Below, in pieces: positions 1 to 10,584 of a stretch of 64,000 bases of DNA. Source of the stretch: Zasmidium citrigriseum. Lineage: Eukaryota; Ascomycota; Dothideomycetes; Mycosphaerellales; Mycosphaerellaceae. How positions within the stretch are numbered: the first letter of the stretch is position 1; every line of letters begins with the position of its first letter. Made by a program: the position numbers and the translations under genes. The stretch spans positions 248,001 to 312,000 of the forward strand of contig NHNW01000031.1 of NCBI GenBank assembly GCA_002786025.1, read 5' to 3'. The notes below the pieces were generated by a model, which saw only the letters and a program-made list of their open reading frames with translations, was not told where the DNA came from and made no database searches.

Positions 1-131
1 TGAGTTGCCGCCTGTCGCCAACGACTCCGACCTCATCATCACCACCACAACTTCACTGCTGCACCAACATTCCCGATGGTTGCAGCTGTATATTCCCCCA
101 CCATTCTGCTGCTCATCCGGTAACCTCCACC

Positions 132-3100
132 ATGCGACACCTCCGCCTGTTGCTGGCAGTGCTGTTCAGCCTGCTCAGCCTTCAGGCGCTGGCGAAGAAA
201 GATAAGCCTGATCTCGAAGCAACCACTTTTGATGATCAGCCCATGAACATCCTGTATTTCGAGGACAGCGACGTTATAATTACGACCGTACACGACACCG
301 CAACCGCGTGGCGATCCGACGATGGAGGCTTCAAGTGGAAGAAGCTGGATGGCGTTAAGGACGAGGAGGTGTTGGAGATGTTGAAGCATCCATACGACAA
401 GAAGACTGCCGTTATACTGGGACGGAAAAAGACACATTGGATCACGCATGATCGGGGCGAGACCTGGAAGAAGTTTACAGCTGAGGAGAACCCGTCCCTA
501 TCACACCCTGGCATCGCCTTCCACGCCTCCGATCCGAAACGCATGCTTTTCCATGCCGAAAAATGTAAAGGCTTCTTCTTCTGTGACAGCTCAGTCTATT
601 ACACCACCGATGGGTTTGAGACAGAGCCCGAACGACTGGACGAAGATGTGATCAATTGTCTATGGGCAAAGAGCAGCGACATCTTCACCACCGGGGACAA
701 GGACCTTGACAACGATCGGATACTGTGCATGGCCAAGGGGAAATTCTCGGGTCTGTCGCCCAGCTATCGAGTCGTTTATTCCGACGACTTCTTCAAGGAC
801 CACACGACAGAAGTCACTGTGAGCGATGGAAGGACTGTTGAAGGAGTCACCAACATTGCGTCGGTCAAGAAGTACATTGTATTTGCTGCAAAGGGTGACA
901 AGACAACTGAAATGGCCATGTATGTCACGGACGATACTAAAGCATGGCACCGCGCCGAGTTTGGGGAGCACAAGCTGGAAGAGAATGCCTACACACTGTT
1001 GGAGAGCACGAATTACAGCATGCAAGTCGACATCATGACAACATCGCCCTCGAGTGCCATGGGTGTCCTCCTTACTTCGAACAGCAACGGTACTTTCTTC
1101 ACGAGGAACATCGAACACACCAACCGCAACTCGCACGGGTTCGTCGATTTCGAAAAGGTGTCCAACATCCAAGGAATCGTGCTGGTGAACGTCGTGGACA
1201 ACTGGGAGGAGGTCGAGCGTAAATGGATGGCAGAGAAGAAGATTGTTTCCAAGATCTCATTTGACGATGGGAGGACATGGGAATCAATGAAGGCGGGAGA
1301 CAAGGACCTTCATCTTCACTCAGTCACCAAGCAGCGTAACATTGGTCGAATCTTCAGCAGTCCAGCGCCTGGCCTTGTCATGGGAGTTGGTAACACGGGC
1401 AAGCATCTCAACAGCTACGATGAAGGCGATCTGTACGTGTCGGACGATGCTGGCCTCACTTGGAAACGGGCCTTGGAGAAGCCTCACATCTATGAATTTG
1501 GCGCACAAGGATCCATTCTGGTCGCTGTTGAGGATGGAGAAACCAAGACTATCAAGTGGTCCCTCAACCACGGCAAAGACTGGGACGAGCTGAAGCTGGA
1601 TGAAAAGATCAAACCAATCGCGCTCACAACGACACCCGATTCGACTTCTCTGAAGTTCTTGCTGGTAGCTACTGAGGGCGGTGGTGGAAAGACGAAGCAC
1701 AGGACTTTTGCTCTCGATTTCGACGGGCTACACGAGAAGAAATGCAAAAAGGACGACCTCGAGAAGTGGCCCGCGAGAGTCGACGATGATGGCAAGGCGA
1801 CTTGCATTATGGGCCACAAGCAGTTCTTTCTTCGCAGAAAGGCTGATGCCGAGTGCTTAGTCGTGTCCGAGGAATTCGAAGACCCTGAAGAGGATCGAGA
1901 GACGTGCAAGTGCACCAAGAAGGATTTCGAGTGCGACTATAACTTCGTACGCGATGACGATGGCAAGTGTGTTCAGGCCGAAGGTCGTCCCATTATTCCA
2001 CCTGATGGTGCTTGTGAGGGCGGTGAAAAGACCTTCAAAGGGACGTCCGGCTACCGATTGATACCAGGAAACGACTGCGAGGGTGGCGAGAATCTCGCCG
2101 AAGAGGTCGAACGTGAATGTAGTGCCACGAAGGCGCCACCTCCAAGCGGCGAGATCAGCACTGAGATCACAGATTTTCCTGGTGACAAGTTTGTGGAGTA
2201 CTATTATCTGGAACGGACCCATACCAACACTGGTGACGACGAGACCATCATCATGCGTACTGACAGGCGGGAAGTATGGAAGACCCATGACCATGGCAAG
2301 TCATGGATGAAGCCCGATGAACTTAACAAGGAGGAGATTCTGGCGATCTACCCACATCAGTACATCAACGAAAGGGTGTTCCTGATTACTCCAAGCAAGA
2401 AGGTGTTCTACTCCAAGGATGGCGCCAAGGACTTTCATAGCTTCGAGACGAAGACGGACCCAAATCAGAAGGGCGTCCAAGTATTGTCATTCCACCCTTC
2501 GCAACCCGACTGGCTTATCTGGACTGGCGCCGAAGACGGTGGTACAGTCGCCCAGACTTCCCAGAACAACGGTAAAGATTGGAAGTCTTTGCTTAGCGCT
2601 GTACGAAAGTGCCAGTTCGTGTACATGGAAGATCAAGGAAGGTCAGATCAACTGGTGTACTGCGAGCAGAATGAGAACGAAGATGACGAAGAGTCTCCTC
2701 TTCTGCTCTTGAGCAGTGAGGATTGGTTCGCTCATAAGAAGGAGCTCAAGCGCAACGTCATAAATTTTGCAACAATGGAAGAGTATATCGTGGTGGCCGT
2801 GCGGGACAAGGAGCAGGAATCCCTCAGGGTGGACACCAGCATCGACGGCGAGCGCTTCGCAGATGCACAGTTCCCCAAGAATTTCCAGGTCGACCACCAA
2901 CGGGCGTACACTGTGTTGGATTCCAGCACGCATGCTGTCTTCTTGCACGTCACCGTGAACAGCGTCGACGGCCAGGAATACGGAAGCATCATCAAGAGCA
3001 ACAGCAACGGAACGTCGTACGTTCTCTCTCAATCTCACGTGAATAGGAATGGAGCGGGATACGTGGATTTTGAGAAGATGCAGGGTCTTGAAGGCGTGGC

Positions 3101-4547
3101 TATTATCAATGTCGTTGGCAACCCCAAAGAAACGGATGCAGGGAGCTCAAAGAAGCTGCAGACTATGATCACCCACAACGACGGCGCGGACTGGGCTCTC
3201 CTCCAGCAGGTGCAATCTCCACGAGACAACAATTTCAAATACGAATGCACGCCAGGGCAAGGCGACTGCGCTTTGCACCTTCATGGATATACCGAACGAA
3301 AGGACCCCCGCGACACCTTTAGTTCTCCGAGCGCCGTTGGCTTGATGATTGCAACTGGAAATGTCGGTCATTCTCTCGGCCACAAGCAAGATGCAAATAC
3401 CTTCATCACCAGAGATGGAGGAGTCAATTGGCATTTCGCGGCCGAAGGCAATTGGATGTGGGAATACGGCGATCAAGGCTCCATCATTGTGATTGTCAAG
3501 GAAGATGAGCCCACCGATTTCGTCCGGTACTCACTCGATGAGGGCGAGACGTGGAAGGAGCACAAGTTCGGCAAGACCATGAATGTCGAAGACATCACCA
3601 CCGTGCCAAGCGATACCAGTCGGAACTTTTTGCTCTGGGGAAAGATTGGCAGCAAGATCGCGACAATCAACCTCGACTTCAGCGGGCTAAATGAGAGAAG
3701 CAAACAATGCAAACTCGACGAAGAGCACCCGGAGGCCGAAGGTTCGGACTATACGCTGTGGACCCCGAAGCACCCACTGTCGGACGATGACTGCCTCTTC
3801 GGACATGTGGCTCAGTACCACCGGAAGAAGCCGGAGAGCAAATGCTACAACGGACGCAAGATCGAACACTTGCACAACATTGCGCGGAATTGCACCTGCA
3901 CCCGAGCGGACTTCGAATGCGACTACAACTACGAACGGAGGTCGGATCAATCATGCGATCTCGTGGCGGGATTGGAGAAGCCCGATCCCGAGGCAGTCTG
4001 TAAGGCCAATCCAGGGCTGGACGAATACTACGAAATCACCGGGTACCGACGAATCCCCCTAACGACATGCCAAGGTGGAATTGAGCTGGATCTCACGTCG
4101 ACAACCCATCCGTGTCCCGGTCACAAGGAAGAATACGACAAGAAGCACAGCCTAGGTGGCTTCAAGTTGTTCTTGGCCATCGTACTTCCAATCGCGGCCG
4201 CCGCAGGAGTCGGATACTGGGTATGGAAGAACTGGGACGGCAAGTTTGGCCGTATCCGCCTGGGCGACAACCTAGGCGGAGGTTACGGCGGTGCATTCGA
4301 CAGCGACGCCCCGTGGGTCAAGTACCCTGTGATGGCCGTCTCCGGGCTCGTCGCCGTCCTCGCCGCCGTACCGATGTTAATAGGAAGTCTGTGGAGAATG
4401 ATCTCAACAAGAATGGGCAGGAGCGGAGGCGGATACCAACGACCATACACAACGCGGAGTAGTTTCCAGCGAGGAAGAGGAGATTATGCTGTTGTTGATG
4501 AAGATGAAGGGGAGCTTCTGGGCGAGGACAGCGATGAGGATGTTTAG
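132..4547 (+). CDS. VPS10: Vacuolar protein sorting receptor Vps10 (sortilin family)
   Basis: Single-exon 1471-residue type I membrane receptor. In the family it binds vacuolar hydrolases such as carboxypeptidase Y in the late Golgi and cycles to endosomes. The start gives a clear signal peptide (residues 1-21, MRHLRLLLAVLFSLLSLQAL then Ala). Two tandem Vps10 beta-propeller halves follow, roughly 40-690 and 700-1335, with repeated Asp-box sequences such as SYDEGDLYVSDDAGLTW and TFITRDGGVNW. Each half ends in a 10CC cysteine module (CKCTKKDFECDYNF near 597; CTCTRADFECDYNY near 1257). A membrane segment lies near 1345-1366 (LFLAIVLPIAAAAGVGYWVW) and a second hydrophobic stretch near 1397-1420 (PVMAVSGLVAVLAAVPMLIG). 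The cytosolic tail ends in an acidic cluster (EDEGELLGEDSDEDV), as expected for retromer/AP sorting. Length matches fungal Vps10 (about 1480). Very secure. Confidence 0.97.
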   Translation: MRHLRLLLAVLFSLLSLQALAKKDKPDLEATTFDDQPMNILYFEDSDVIITTVHDTATAWRSDDGGFKWKKLDGVKDEEVLEMLKHPYDKKTAVILGRKKTHWITHDRGETWKKFTAEENPSLSHPGIAFHASDPKRMLFHAEKCKGFFFCDSSVYYTTDGFETEPERLDEDVINCLWAKSSDIFTTGDKDLDNDRILCMAKGKFSGLSPSYRVVYSDDFFKDHTTEVTVSDGRTVEGVTNIASVKKYIVFAAKGDKTTEMAMYVTDDTKAWHRAEFGEHKLEENAYTLLESTNYSMQVDIMTTSPSSAMGVLLTSNSNGTFFTRNIEHTNRNSHGFVDFEKVSNIQGIVLVNVVDNWEEVERKWMAEKKIVSKISFDDGRTWESMKAGDKDLHLHSVTKQRNIGRIFSSPAPGLVMGVGNTGKHLNSYDEGDLYVSDDAGLTWKRALEKPHIYEFGAQGSILVAVEDGETKTIKWSLNHGKDWDELKLDEKIKPIALTTTPDSTSLKFLLVATEGGGGKTKHRTFALDFDGLHEKKCKKDDLEKWPARVDDDGKATCIMGHKQFFLRRKADAECLVVSEEFEDPEEDRETCKCTKKDFECDYNFVRDDDGKCVQAEGRPIIPPDGACEGGEKTFKGTSGYRLIPGNDCEGGENLAEEVERECSATKAPPPSGEISTEITDFPGDKFVEYYYLERTHTNTGDDETIIMRTDRREVWKTHDHGKSWMKPDELNKEEILAIYPHQYINERVFLITPSKKVFYSKDGAKDFHSFETKTDPNQKGVQVLSFHPSQPDWLIWTGAEDGGTVAQTSQNNGKDWKSLLSAVRKCQFVYMEDQGRSDQLVYCEQNENEDDEESPLLLLSSEDWFAHKKELKRNVINFATMEEYIVVAVRDKEQESLRVDTSIDGERFADAQFPKNFQVDHQRAYTVLDSSTHAVFLHVTVNSVDGQEYGSIIKSNSNGTSYVLSQSHVNRNGAGYVDFEKMQGLEGVAIINVVGNPKETDAGSSKKLQTMITHNDGADWALLQQVQSPRDNNFKYECTPGQGDCALHLHGYTERKDPRDTFSSPSAVGLMIATGNVGHSLGHKQDANTFITRDGGVNWHFAAEGNWMWEYGDQGSIIVIVKEDEPTDFVRYSLDEGETWKEHKFGKTMNVEDITTVPSDTSRNFLLWGKIGSKIATINLDFSGLNERSKQCKLDEEHPEAEGSDYTLWTPKHPLSDDDCLFGHVAQYHRKKPESKCYNGRKIEHLHNIARNCTCTRADFECDYNYERRSDQSCDLVAGLEKPDPEAVCKANPGLDEYYEITGYRRIPLTTCQGGIELDLTSTTHPCPGHKEEYDKKHSLGGFKLFLAIVLPIAAAAGVGYWVWKNWDGKFGRIRLGDNLGGGYGGAFDSDAPWVKYPVMAVSGLVAVLAAVPMLIGSLWRMISTRMGRSGGGYQRPYTTRSSFQRGRGDYAVVDEDEGELLGEDSDEDV

Positions 4548-4992
4548 ATGTTGATGCCATGCCTCTTGAAGCGTTGATGTTTCCCCAATCCCTCTAGTAT
4601 TTATGACTTGTAGGATAGCGTCACCCTTGTTTATTATTTTCTCGAGATGAATGGAATGGACTGTACAATTTGATGCTGTTCTATTAGATCCTGCTCGTTG
4701 TGCTTATGCTTATGCTTGCCTTCGTTGATGCTTTGCTTGGGAGAAAAACTCTCTTGAGCCTCACGCTTGCCCGTGTACAGTATCTGCGCCGTCTTACATG
4801 TGCGCTGCTCTCTTCCCCCACGGCCTCCTGCCCAGAGATAGTCGCAGCCGCTCAATGCTCACCATGCCAATTTAGTCGTTCTCCCCCGACTTCACGTCCT
4901 GAAGTCTTGCTCAAACAATCCCCGTGAAATGCTTTCTCGCGTGGCTATGCTCCGCTGATCGAATCGAATGCACGAATTCTGCTTGCTCCTCA
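4548..4992. other. Convergent intergenic region, VPS10 / F-box gene
   Basis: 445 bases between two convergent stop codons, presumably both 3' UTRs. It contains a small tandem tgcttatgct repeat near 4702-4716 and T-rich stretches. No supported gene. Confidence 0.6.
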
Positions 4993-6561
4993 TTACAGAG
5001 CCTCGCCGCTCGGTCCTGCTACTGCTGCCTCCTGCTCCTGTGCTGCTACGTTGCTGACCAGGTTCCGCGCTTCCCATTCTTGCAGCGTTGGTATCGGTTC
5101 GCCATTGTCGCGAGCTGTCAAAGTCGGTCAGGATCTAATCCTGAGCAGTTTCAAGAGGAAGCTTTGATACTCACCGGACTGCTTAGCTTGGATATACCGC
5201 TGAATCTTCTGGTCCTTCGCCTGAAAATCCTGCTGCTCGAAATCAAACGAGGCCTTGGCACGTCGATTCGCCAACAAGACGGGATCATCGCGCGGCAATT
5301 GCAACACCTCCTCGAAATGGATGCCGCAGTCGACCGTCCCGTCCTCACGATGAAGCCCGGGATACGCATCTGGACAGTAGCGATGTTGGTCGCGCAGTCT
5401 TTGCGTCTCGTCGAGGACTTGTCCTAGCGTGATGCCCGTTTCAGAGGTCACGGAGCGCAGCTGGTCCATTTCTTCGTCGCGGTCGGCTGTGGTGTTCATT
5501 GATGGCGGATGGTTCTGTTGTGCGTTTCGGGGGGTTCGCCGTCTAAAGAGCGGGTCTTCGCAGCAGCCTATCCATCGACAGTCAGCTAATCTCGTCAATT
5601 TTTTGCCTGCTTTCGATCACAAACCTGCTCGTATCCTCATGCGCTTGATGGGCGGTTGACAGATCAACGTATTGCGGAAGCGCTCGGAAAGCCGTGGGAG
5701 AGGATGCTCTTCGAACGGATTCGATCCATTGAAAATTGCTGAAACTACGACTTCGTTGTCGTTGAGCTGGTGGCCGTATCGATGATGATCTTCCAAACGA
5801 ACGATGCAGCCGCGGGAGACGAAGAACGAGTTGGCCACAGGTGAAAAAGCCGAGCCCTCTGTGATCGGTCTCAGTCCCATGACCTGCTGTATTCTTGCCG
5901 AACGTTGGAATGCCTCAGCGAATGTGCGGTTGACCAGCTGGGCTGACAAAAGGTCCGAATAGTCGCAATTCAGCAAGATCTTCTCCAACAGCTCCGCAAC
6001 GTCGAAGACTTTCTGTGCCTTGAGAGCCGACGATGGGTTCGGCCGTGCTTCGATGGGTATGCCATCGAGGATGACTCGTAGGAGCCTGTCGAGTTGCACG
6101 ATGGCCTCTTGGGATTGTCGAATGGCTTGATCATCTGAAGCGGGCGAATCTTCCCTGGAGAGAATCGTAGCACGGAGCTTTGTTGTGCTGTCGGCAAGGC
6201 GTATCAGCTCCCTCTTGATAGCGCTCGCCAGTGCCCAGTTGGCCAGGTCGGTGACCGATGGGAAGGGATATCGTGAGCGTCGATAAGCAATCGATCCGGC
6301 AGGCTGTGCCTGTACTCGGCGTGGGTATGATCTGAGCGTTGACGCCACCAGGTTCTGGAAGTTGACGCCCAGGTTGTTGAAGATGTTCTGGAGGTTTGCG
6401 GGTTGATTGGCCGGGTTAGCAGCATTTGCCTGTTGGACGGCGGCATTGTTCGCAGGTTGATTAGCAGCGTTTGCGGGTTGATTTGGGTTGTTGGCATTTG
6501 CAGGTTGGGTTGCAACGTTGGCAGGTTGGGTGGCAGCATTCGCATCGTTATTGTCGTTCAT
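4993..6561 (-). CDS. F-box-like protein with N-terminal QPAN repeats
   Basis: Three exons: 5625-6561, 5175-5567, 4993-5114. The introns (57 and 60 nt) have GTTTGT/TAG and GTGAGT/CAG ends and CTGAC branch sites; 1452 nt encode 483 aa. The start at 6561 (MNDNNDANAA) is preferred over an in-frame ATG at 6765, because the extra 68 residues look like untranslated leader. Residues about 7-70 are imperfect Asn/Gln-Pro-Ala-Asn repeats (NQPANAANQPANNAAVQQAN). Residues about 184-230 (VFDVAELLEKILLNCDYSDL, then LSAQLVNRTFAEAFQ) resemble a degenerate F-box, as in many dothideomycete F-box-like proteins that bind Skp1 and are thought to recruit substrates to SCF ubiquitin ligases. No leucine-rich or WD substrate domain is seen. 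The family call is moderate; the gene structure is good. Confidence 0.72.
6420..6545 (-). repeat. Imperfect tandem repeat encoding QPAN units
   Basis: Repeats of roughly 12-21 nt encode variants of NQPANAA inside the first exon of the F-box-like gene. Units are variable in sequence and length, so the repeat is diverged rather than freshly expanded. Confidence 0.75.
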
Positions 6562-7671
6562 TCTTGGGGGCAATGACAGTCGGCGCTGATCCCATGTGCA
6601 GCGAGCAGTGGTGACGGGGTCGGTGTTGTATGTGCAGCGGCCGTAGCGAGCCGCCCGAAATGGATGGATGTGAGAGATGGCAGCCTCGTGACCCGGGTGG
6701 AGAAGAAGCGCTGAGGCAAGCAAGCAGGCAGGCAAAAAGACAGCGACCGGCGGCCCAGTCGACATGCGCCTCAGCGATGCAATGCACGTCGGCCTGCACG
6801 CAGGACAGGCCCCACAGTTCGCCGGCGGGCCTGCGTGTGAGGCGTGCAGAGTGACATACTATGCAGCGATGGATGGCCGGATGGGCGTTTGGGGGATATG
6901 GGCTCGCTTGGTGGCCTTCCCATCCAGTCATCAACGCGGCACAATCGCGAGCCACCGAGCGCAGACCGCAGAGCAGGATGCGCCCTCACGAATCGATCCC
7001 TCGCCGCCGTCTCGCTCCGCTGCCATTTCTAATCGAGCCAATCACCCAATCGTGGCCCGAATTTTGTGAAATACAACCGCCGGCGCGCGGACTGCGTTTT
7101 GACTTGACTTCTACACACGTGATGTCGGCTTAGCTCTCAAAAACAGCCGGGTTGTGGATATGCTGCGGCGCTGGATCAATTGAGTGCACATGTCAAGTTG
7201 CACCAAGCTCTACTGTCATCCTCTCTACTTCGCTCTGGCCCATGTCGTCTCAGCATCCTGTGCCTCCCAGCCTCTGAACTCAAATCGGCGATCCACCAGA
7301 CGCCACGTCCCCCAAGCCAGAGCGCAATACCTTCTCTGCTGTGCCTCTTCTCCGTGCTTCTGTGTGCTTCTCGCTGCTGGAAAACGGACATACGGAATTA
7401 AGGATGTCCGCCGTTCGAAACACATCCGCGACGAAATACATCGTCTGCGTCACAAAAATCTTCGGCAACCGAGATTGACCACGTGACCACTTCGGTATGC
7501 GTTCGGCTGACCATTTCAGGCGCGTACCCCACAAGAGATGGAATTGAATTGTACAGAACATTGCAGTGTCGGGATTGTCTGTCCGGGGTATATTCGAGCG
7601 GCTCTGGGCGCTTGACCGCTGGATATTGTTCACTGCGGATTCCATGGCGCGGTTTCCAGCATAAGCTTCTT
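6562..7671. other. Intergenic region upstream of the F-box-like gene
   Basis: About 1.1 kb holding the promoter of the F-box-like gene and the 3' flank of the bL21m gene. There is a CCAAT-type pair near 7036-7048 and palindromic CACGTG cores near 7116 and 7480. No convincing gene; the short frames overlap one another in all phases. Confidence 0.5.
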
Positions 7672-8502
7672 TCAAGACTCGACGGCAGATTCCATCTTCT
7701 CGGGGCTTTCAATCCGGAGTTCCTTGATCTTGAGAATGGTGAAGCGATGCTTGCTCTTTACCGTCTTGACATGGCGCTGTCTCCGCTTCGTCTTTTCCTT
7801 CGTCCTCATGGGCTCGCTCTCGACGCCCATGACCACAGCACGGCATACGAAGAGTCTTTCGTCGAGATATGAATGCTGTCCCTTGGCGATGTGGGGGATA
7901 TAATGCGGTGCACGGTTGCTGGCTTGTGAGGAAGCCAAGGAGCCAGTGGGCATGACACGCGAGTGGCTGGCCAATGAGCCAGTCGTGGGGTCGAGGACAG
8001 AGACTGTACTCGCAGTCGGACTCTTGAGCTTGGGCGAGGGAGCGGGAGGCTTCAAGGTGTAGTCTCTGCTTCCAAGATTGAGCGCTCGGTTCAATCGTAA
8101 GACGTCTCCAGGGCCGACTCCGTTCATGAGGAATGGCAACCGAACAGTGTCGCCTTGCGTGACAAGATATGGTTTGCCATGTATGTGAAGTGTAGCGTAA
8201 TGAGGGCCCTGAGAGCGTAACAGGGGTAGTAGCTCGCGAACGGAGGACGATAGTTGTGACGGTGTGGACGAAGGCGATGATGGTGGAGGCAGTTTGACCC
8301 TTCTGAAAGATTCTGTGGCCGTAGTTGACGCTCGTCGTGTCTGAGCGTGCGATGCAGGAGATGGTCGAGAGCTATCTTGAGTTCGTGAGGGTTGCGTGGA
8401 AAAGGACGCTGTTGGCAGGTTCGCGGCCCATGGTAGGAGGAAGGTAGGTGGCCATTGTGCCGGCGATTCCACCACGGCTCTTCTCAGCGTATTGGACAGC
8501 AT
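7672..8502 (-). CDS. MRPL49: Mitochondrial large-subunit ribosomal protein bL21m
   Basis: 276 aa without introns. The start at 8502 (MLSNTLRRAVVESP) gives an Arg-rich presequence typical of matrix import; an in-frame ATG at 8622 would run into the divergent promoter. The N-terminal third is Ser/Thr/Pro-rich linker. The bL21 fold begins near SSSVRELLPLLRSQGPHYAT and includes HIHGKPYLVTQGDTVRLPFL. The C-terminal signature is RHVKTVKSKHRFTILKIKEL, matching the basic K-x-K-x-x-R-F-T-x-L-K end of bL21. Yeast Mrpl49 is shorter (161 aa); fungal homologues with a longer linker are common. It acts in the mitochondrial ribosome. It is transcribed divergently from NSA2 across 216 bp. Confidence 0.88.
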   Translation of the reverse strand: MLSNTLRRAVVESPAQWPPTFLLPWAANLPTASFSTQPSRTQDSSRPSPASHAQTRRASTTATESFRRVKLPPPSSPSSTPSQLSSSVRELLPLLRSQGPHYATLHIHGKPYLVTQGDTVRLPFLMNGVGPGDVLRLNRALNLGSRDYTLKPPAPSPKLKSPTASTVSVLDPTTGSLASHSRVMPTGSLASSQASNRAPHYIPHIAKGQHSYLDERLFVCRAVVMGVESEPMRTKEKTKRRQRHVKTVKSKHRFTILKIKELRIESPEKMESAVES

Positions 8503-8718
8503 GATGGGCGGTCGTATTTGGATGTGGTGTTCAATGACTGCGAGACTGAACAGCTGCTTCGCGTTCAAGCAGAGATGGAAGACTCCCGCGGACTTTGACT
8601 TTAGGCGGTGACTAAGCGCCAAGACTCAAGATTTCTCGTCGGCTTCGACTTGCTCGTTGCCTCCACATCCACCCGCTCGACAACTCACACCGGCACCGCA
8701 CACGTACAAACCGCCGCC
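8503..8718. promoter_or_regulatory. Bidirectional promoter, bL21m / NSA2
   Basis: 216 bases separate the two divergent start codons, so both 5' UTRs and core promoters must lie here. A pyrimidine-rich stretch before the NSA2 ATG (cctccacatccacccgctcg, near 8660) is typical of strongly expressed fungal genes. No TATA box was recognised. Confidence 0.6.
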
Positions 8719-9620
8719 ATGCCGCAGAACGAGTACATCGAGCGCTTCCAAAAGCAGCATGGTCGCCGTCTTGACCACGAAGAGCGCACCCGGAAACGTG
8801 CTGCTCGAGAGGCCCATCATGCCTCCGAGAAGGCACAGAACCTGCGTGGACTGCGGGCCAAGCTGTACCAACAGAAGCGCCATAAGGAGAAGATCCAGAT
8901 GAAGAAGGCCATCAAGCAGCAAGAGGAGAAGAATGTCAAATCCGCAGAGCCCGCCCAGCCTTCGAGCACGCCACTTCCCAGTTACCTGCTCGACCGTAGC
9001 AACACAACGAACGCCAAGGCTCTCAGCTCCGCTATCAAGAACAAAAGAGCCGAGAAGGCTGCGAAATTCAGCGTGCCACTTCCCAAGGTGCGAGGTATCT
9101 CTGAGGAGGAGATGTTCAAGGTTGTCAAGACTGGCAAGAAGACCGCCAAGAAGAGCTGGAAGCGTATGATCACGAAGCCCACATTTGTCGGCCCCGACTT
9201 CACAAGACGACCCGTCAAGTACGAGCGCTTCATCCGGCCCATGGGTCTGCGATACAAGAAAGCCAACGTCACGCACCCTGAGTTGGGAGTGACGGTCCAG
9301 TTGCCCATCATCAGCGTCAAGAAGAACCCACAGAATCCCATGTACACGCAGTTGGGCGTCCTCACCAAGGGTACCATCATTGAGGTCAATGTCAGCGAGT
9401 TGGGACTGGTCACAGCCGGTGGCAAAGTTGTATGGGGTAAGTGAGATTCAGAGGAATGCGCCCCTGTCTCAGGAAGCTGACGTGAATTCGCACGACAGGT
9501 CGCTGGGCTCAGATCGCGAACAACCCTGAGAATGACGGTTGCGTGAATGCGTAAGTCTAGATCGACCATGATCGTTATTTTGCAATGCTGACGTTGTGCC
9601 AAAGTGTTCTCCTGGTATGA
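8719..9620 (+). CDS. NSA2: Ribosome biogenesis protein NSA2 (eS8-like)
   Basis: Three exons: 8719-9436, 9499-9550, 9605-9620. Introns are 62 and 54 nt (GTAAGT donors; CTGAC branch sites), and the last exon has only 16 nt. The product is 261 aa, exactly the usual length of Nsa2. It starts [20 protein letters not shown] with a basic coiled N-terminal half. The S8e-like beta domain has [20 protein letters not shown] and [19 protein letters not shown], and the C-terminus joins across the introns to [20 protein letters not shown] followed by AVLLV. Nsa2 is an essential pre-60S assembly factor acting in the nucleolus and nucleus. The start has a good context (ccgccgccATG). Confidence 0.96.
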
Positions 9621-10584
9621 GCAGATACTTGTGGACCACGTCTCACAAAACTTCGAGTTCGGCATATCCACGCGCCAGTCGAGAAATACCGACCACACTC
9701 GACTACGACAGGAAGACTCTTGAAAGACAGCCATCAATAAGCAGGTCGCAGTCTGACCTCCATTTACGAGCACTCTCCTGTGCTCCGAATCCAACATCTT
9801 ACCGCATTCGGGTCCCAGCCTATCAGAACTGCATCAGATGCAGTTGGTAGCGGTCTGCGATCCTTCTCGCTGAAGCTCTTCATGCAACGACCGAGGGGCG
9901 ATGACGAGCTTCTCAAGACGCAGGATGGATCATCAGCGGCGTTCCGAAAAGGACGAATGCTGGAAAGCAGCGCTTGATGATCTTGCGTACTTGGCCCGGA
10001 GGAGCCTGCCTCAACGGACAAACGCAACGGCCTCCGAGAGCCCTGGTCACGGGCACTTAAAGAACGTCGGATCCTTTCGCCCTCGTTCGAATGATGTGGC
10101 AAGCTAGAAAGACTTTGGGAAAAATGATACCCAAAATGATAGAAAGTAGTCAAAACGATAATGAAACCCGCCGTCGGTGACGAAAATTGCATGACCTCTT
10201 CCTTTGCAATCACACACTCGAAACTTGAAGCCGCCTGGCCCTTTTCCTTTGACCCTCGTCAGGCCATGATAACCTTCGCCCGACCTCGCCCTGCTCTTTC
10301 AGGTGTACATCAAAATCTACTAGCCTGCTAGTCGTCGGTCATACTGGGATGACTGACTTGGAGAACAAACATATCGCCATCAGTGAACTGATTGGATCAT
10401 CGAGAAGGGGAATGCGATCGATCGGCTGCTCATTATGCGTGGCTACGGTTGTTCGACGTCTACTAGCAACCTCTCACCAAAGCGAATCTTCCACGCCTCA
10501 CAGACCTCCAAGATCATGCCATGTGCTGTGAGCTATGAAGCATTGTAGAATCTGCATCTTCTTCCAAACATCCTTCTCGTCCCT
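9621..10584. other. Convergent intergenic region, NSA2 / BRCT gene
   Basis: 964 bases between convergent stops. Short frames occur on both strands but none has splice sites, a start in good context, or recognisable protein sequence. Taken as 3' flanks. Confidence 0.5.

Noticed and set aside
660..1172. 170-codon minus-strand frame inside VPS10
   Set aside because: Fully antisense to a secure gene; GC-rich coding DNA routinely leaves open antisense frames.
6562..6765. Upstream in-frame ATG extending the F-box-like protein by 68 residues
   Set aside because: The extension looks like untranslated leader; the ATG at 6561 begins the coherent low-complexity region.
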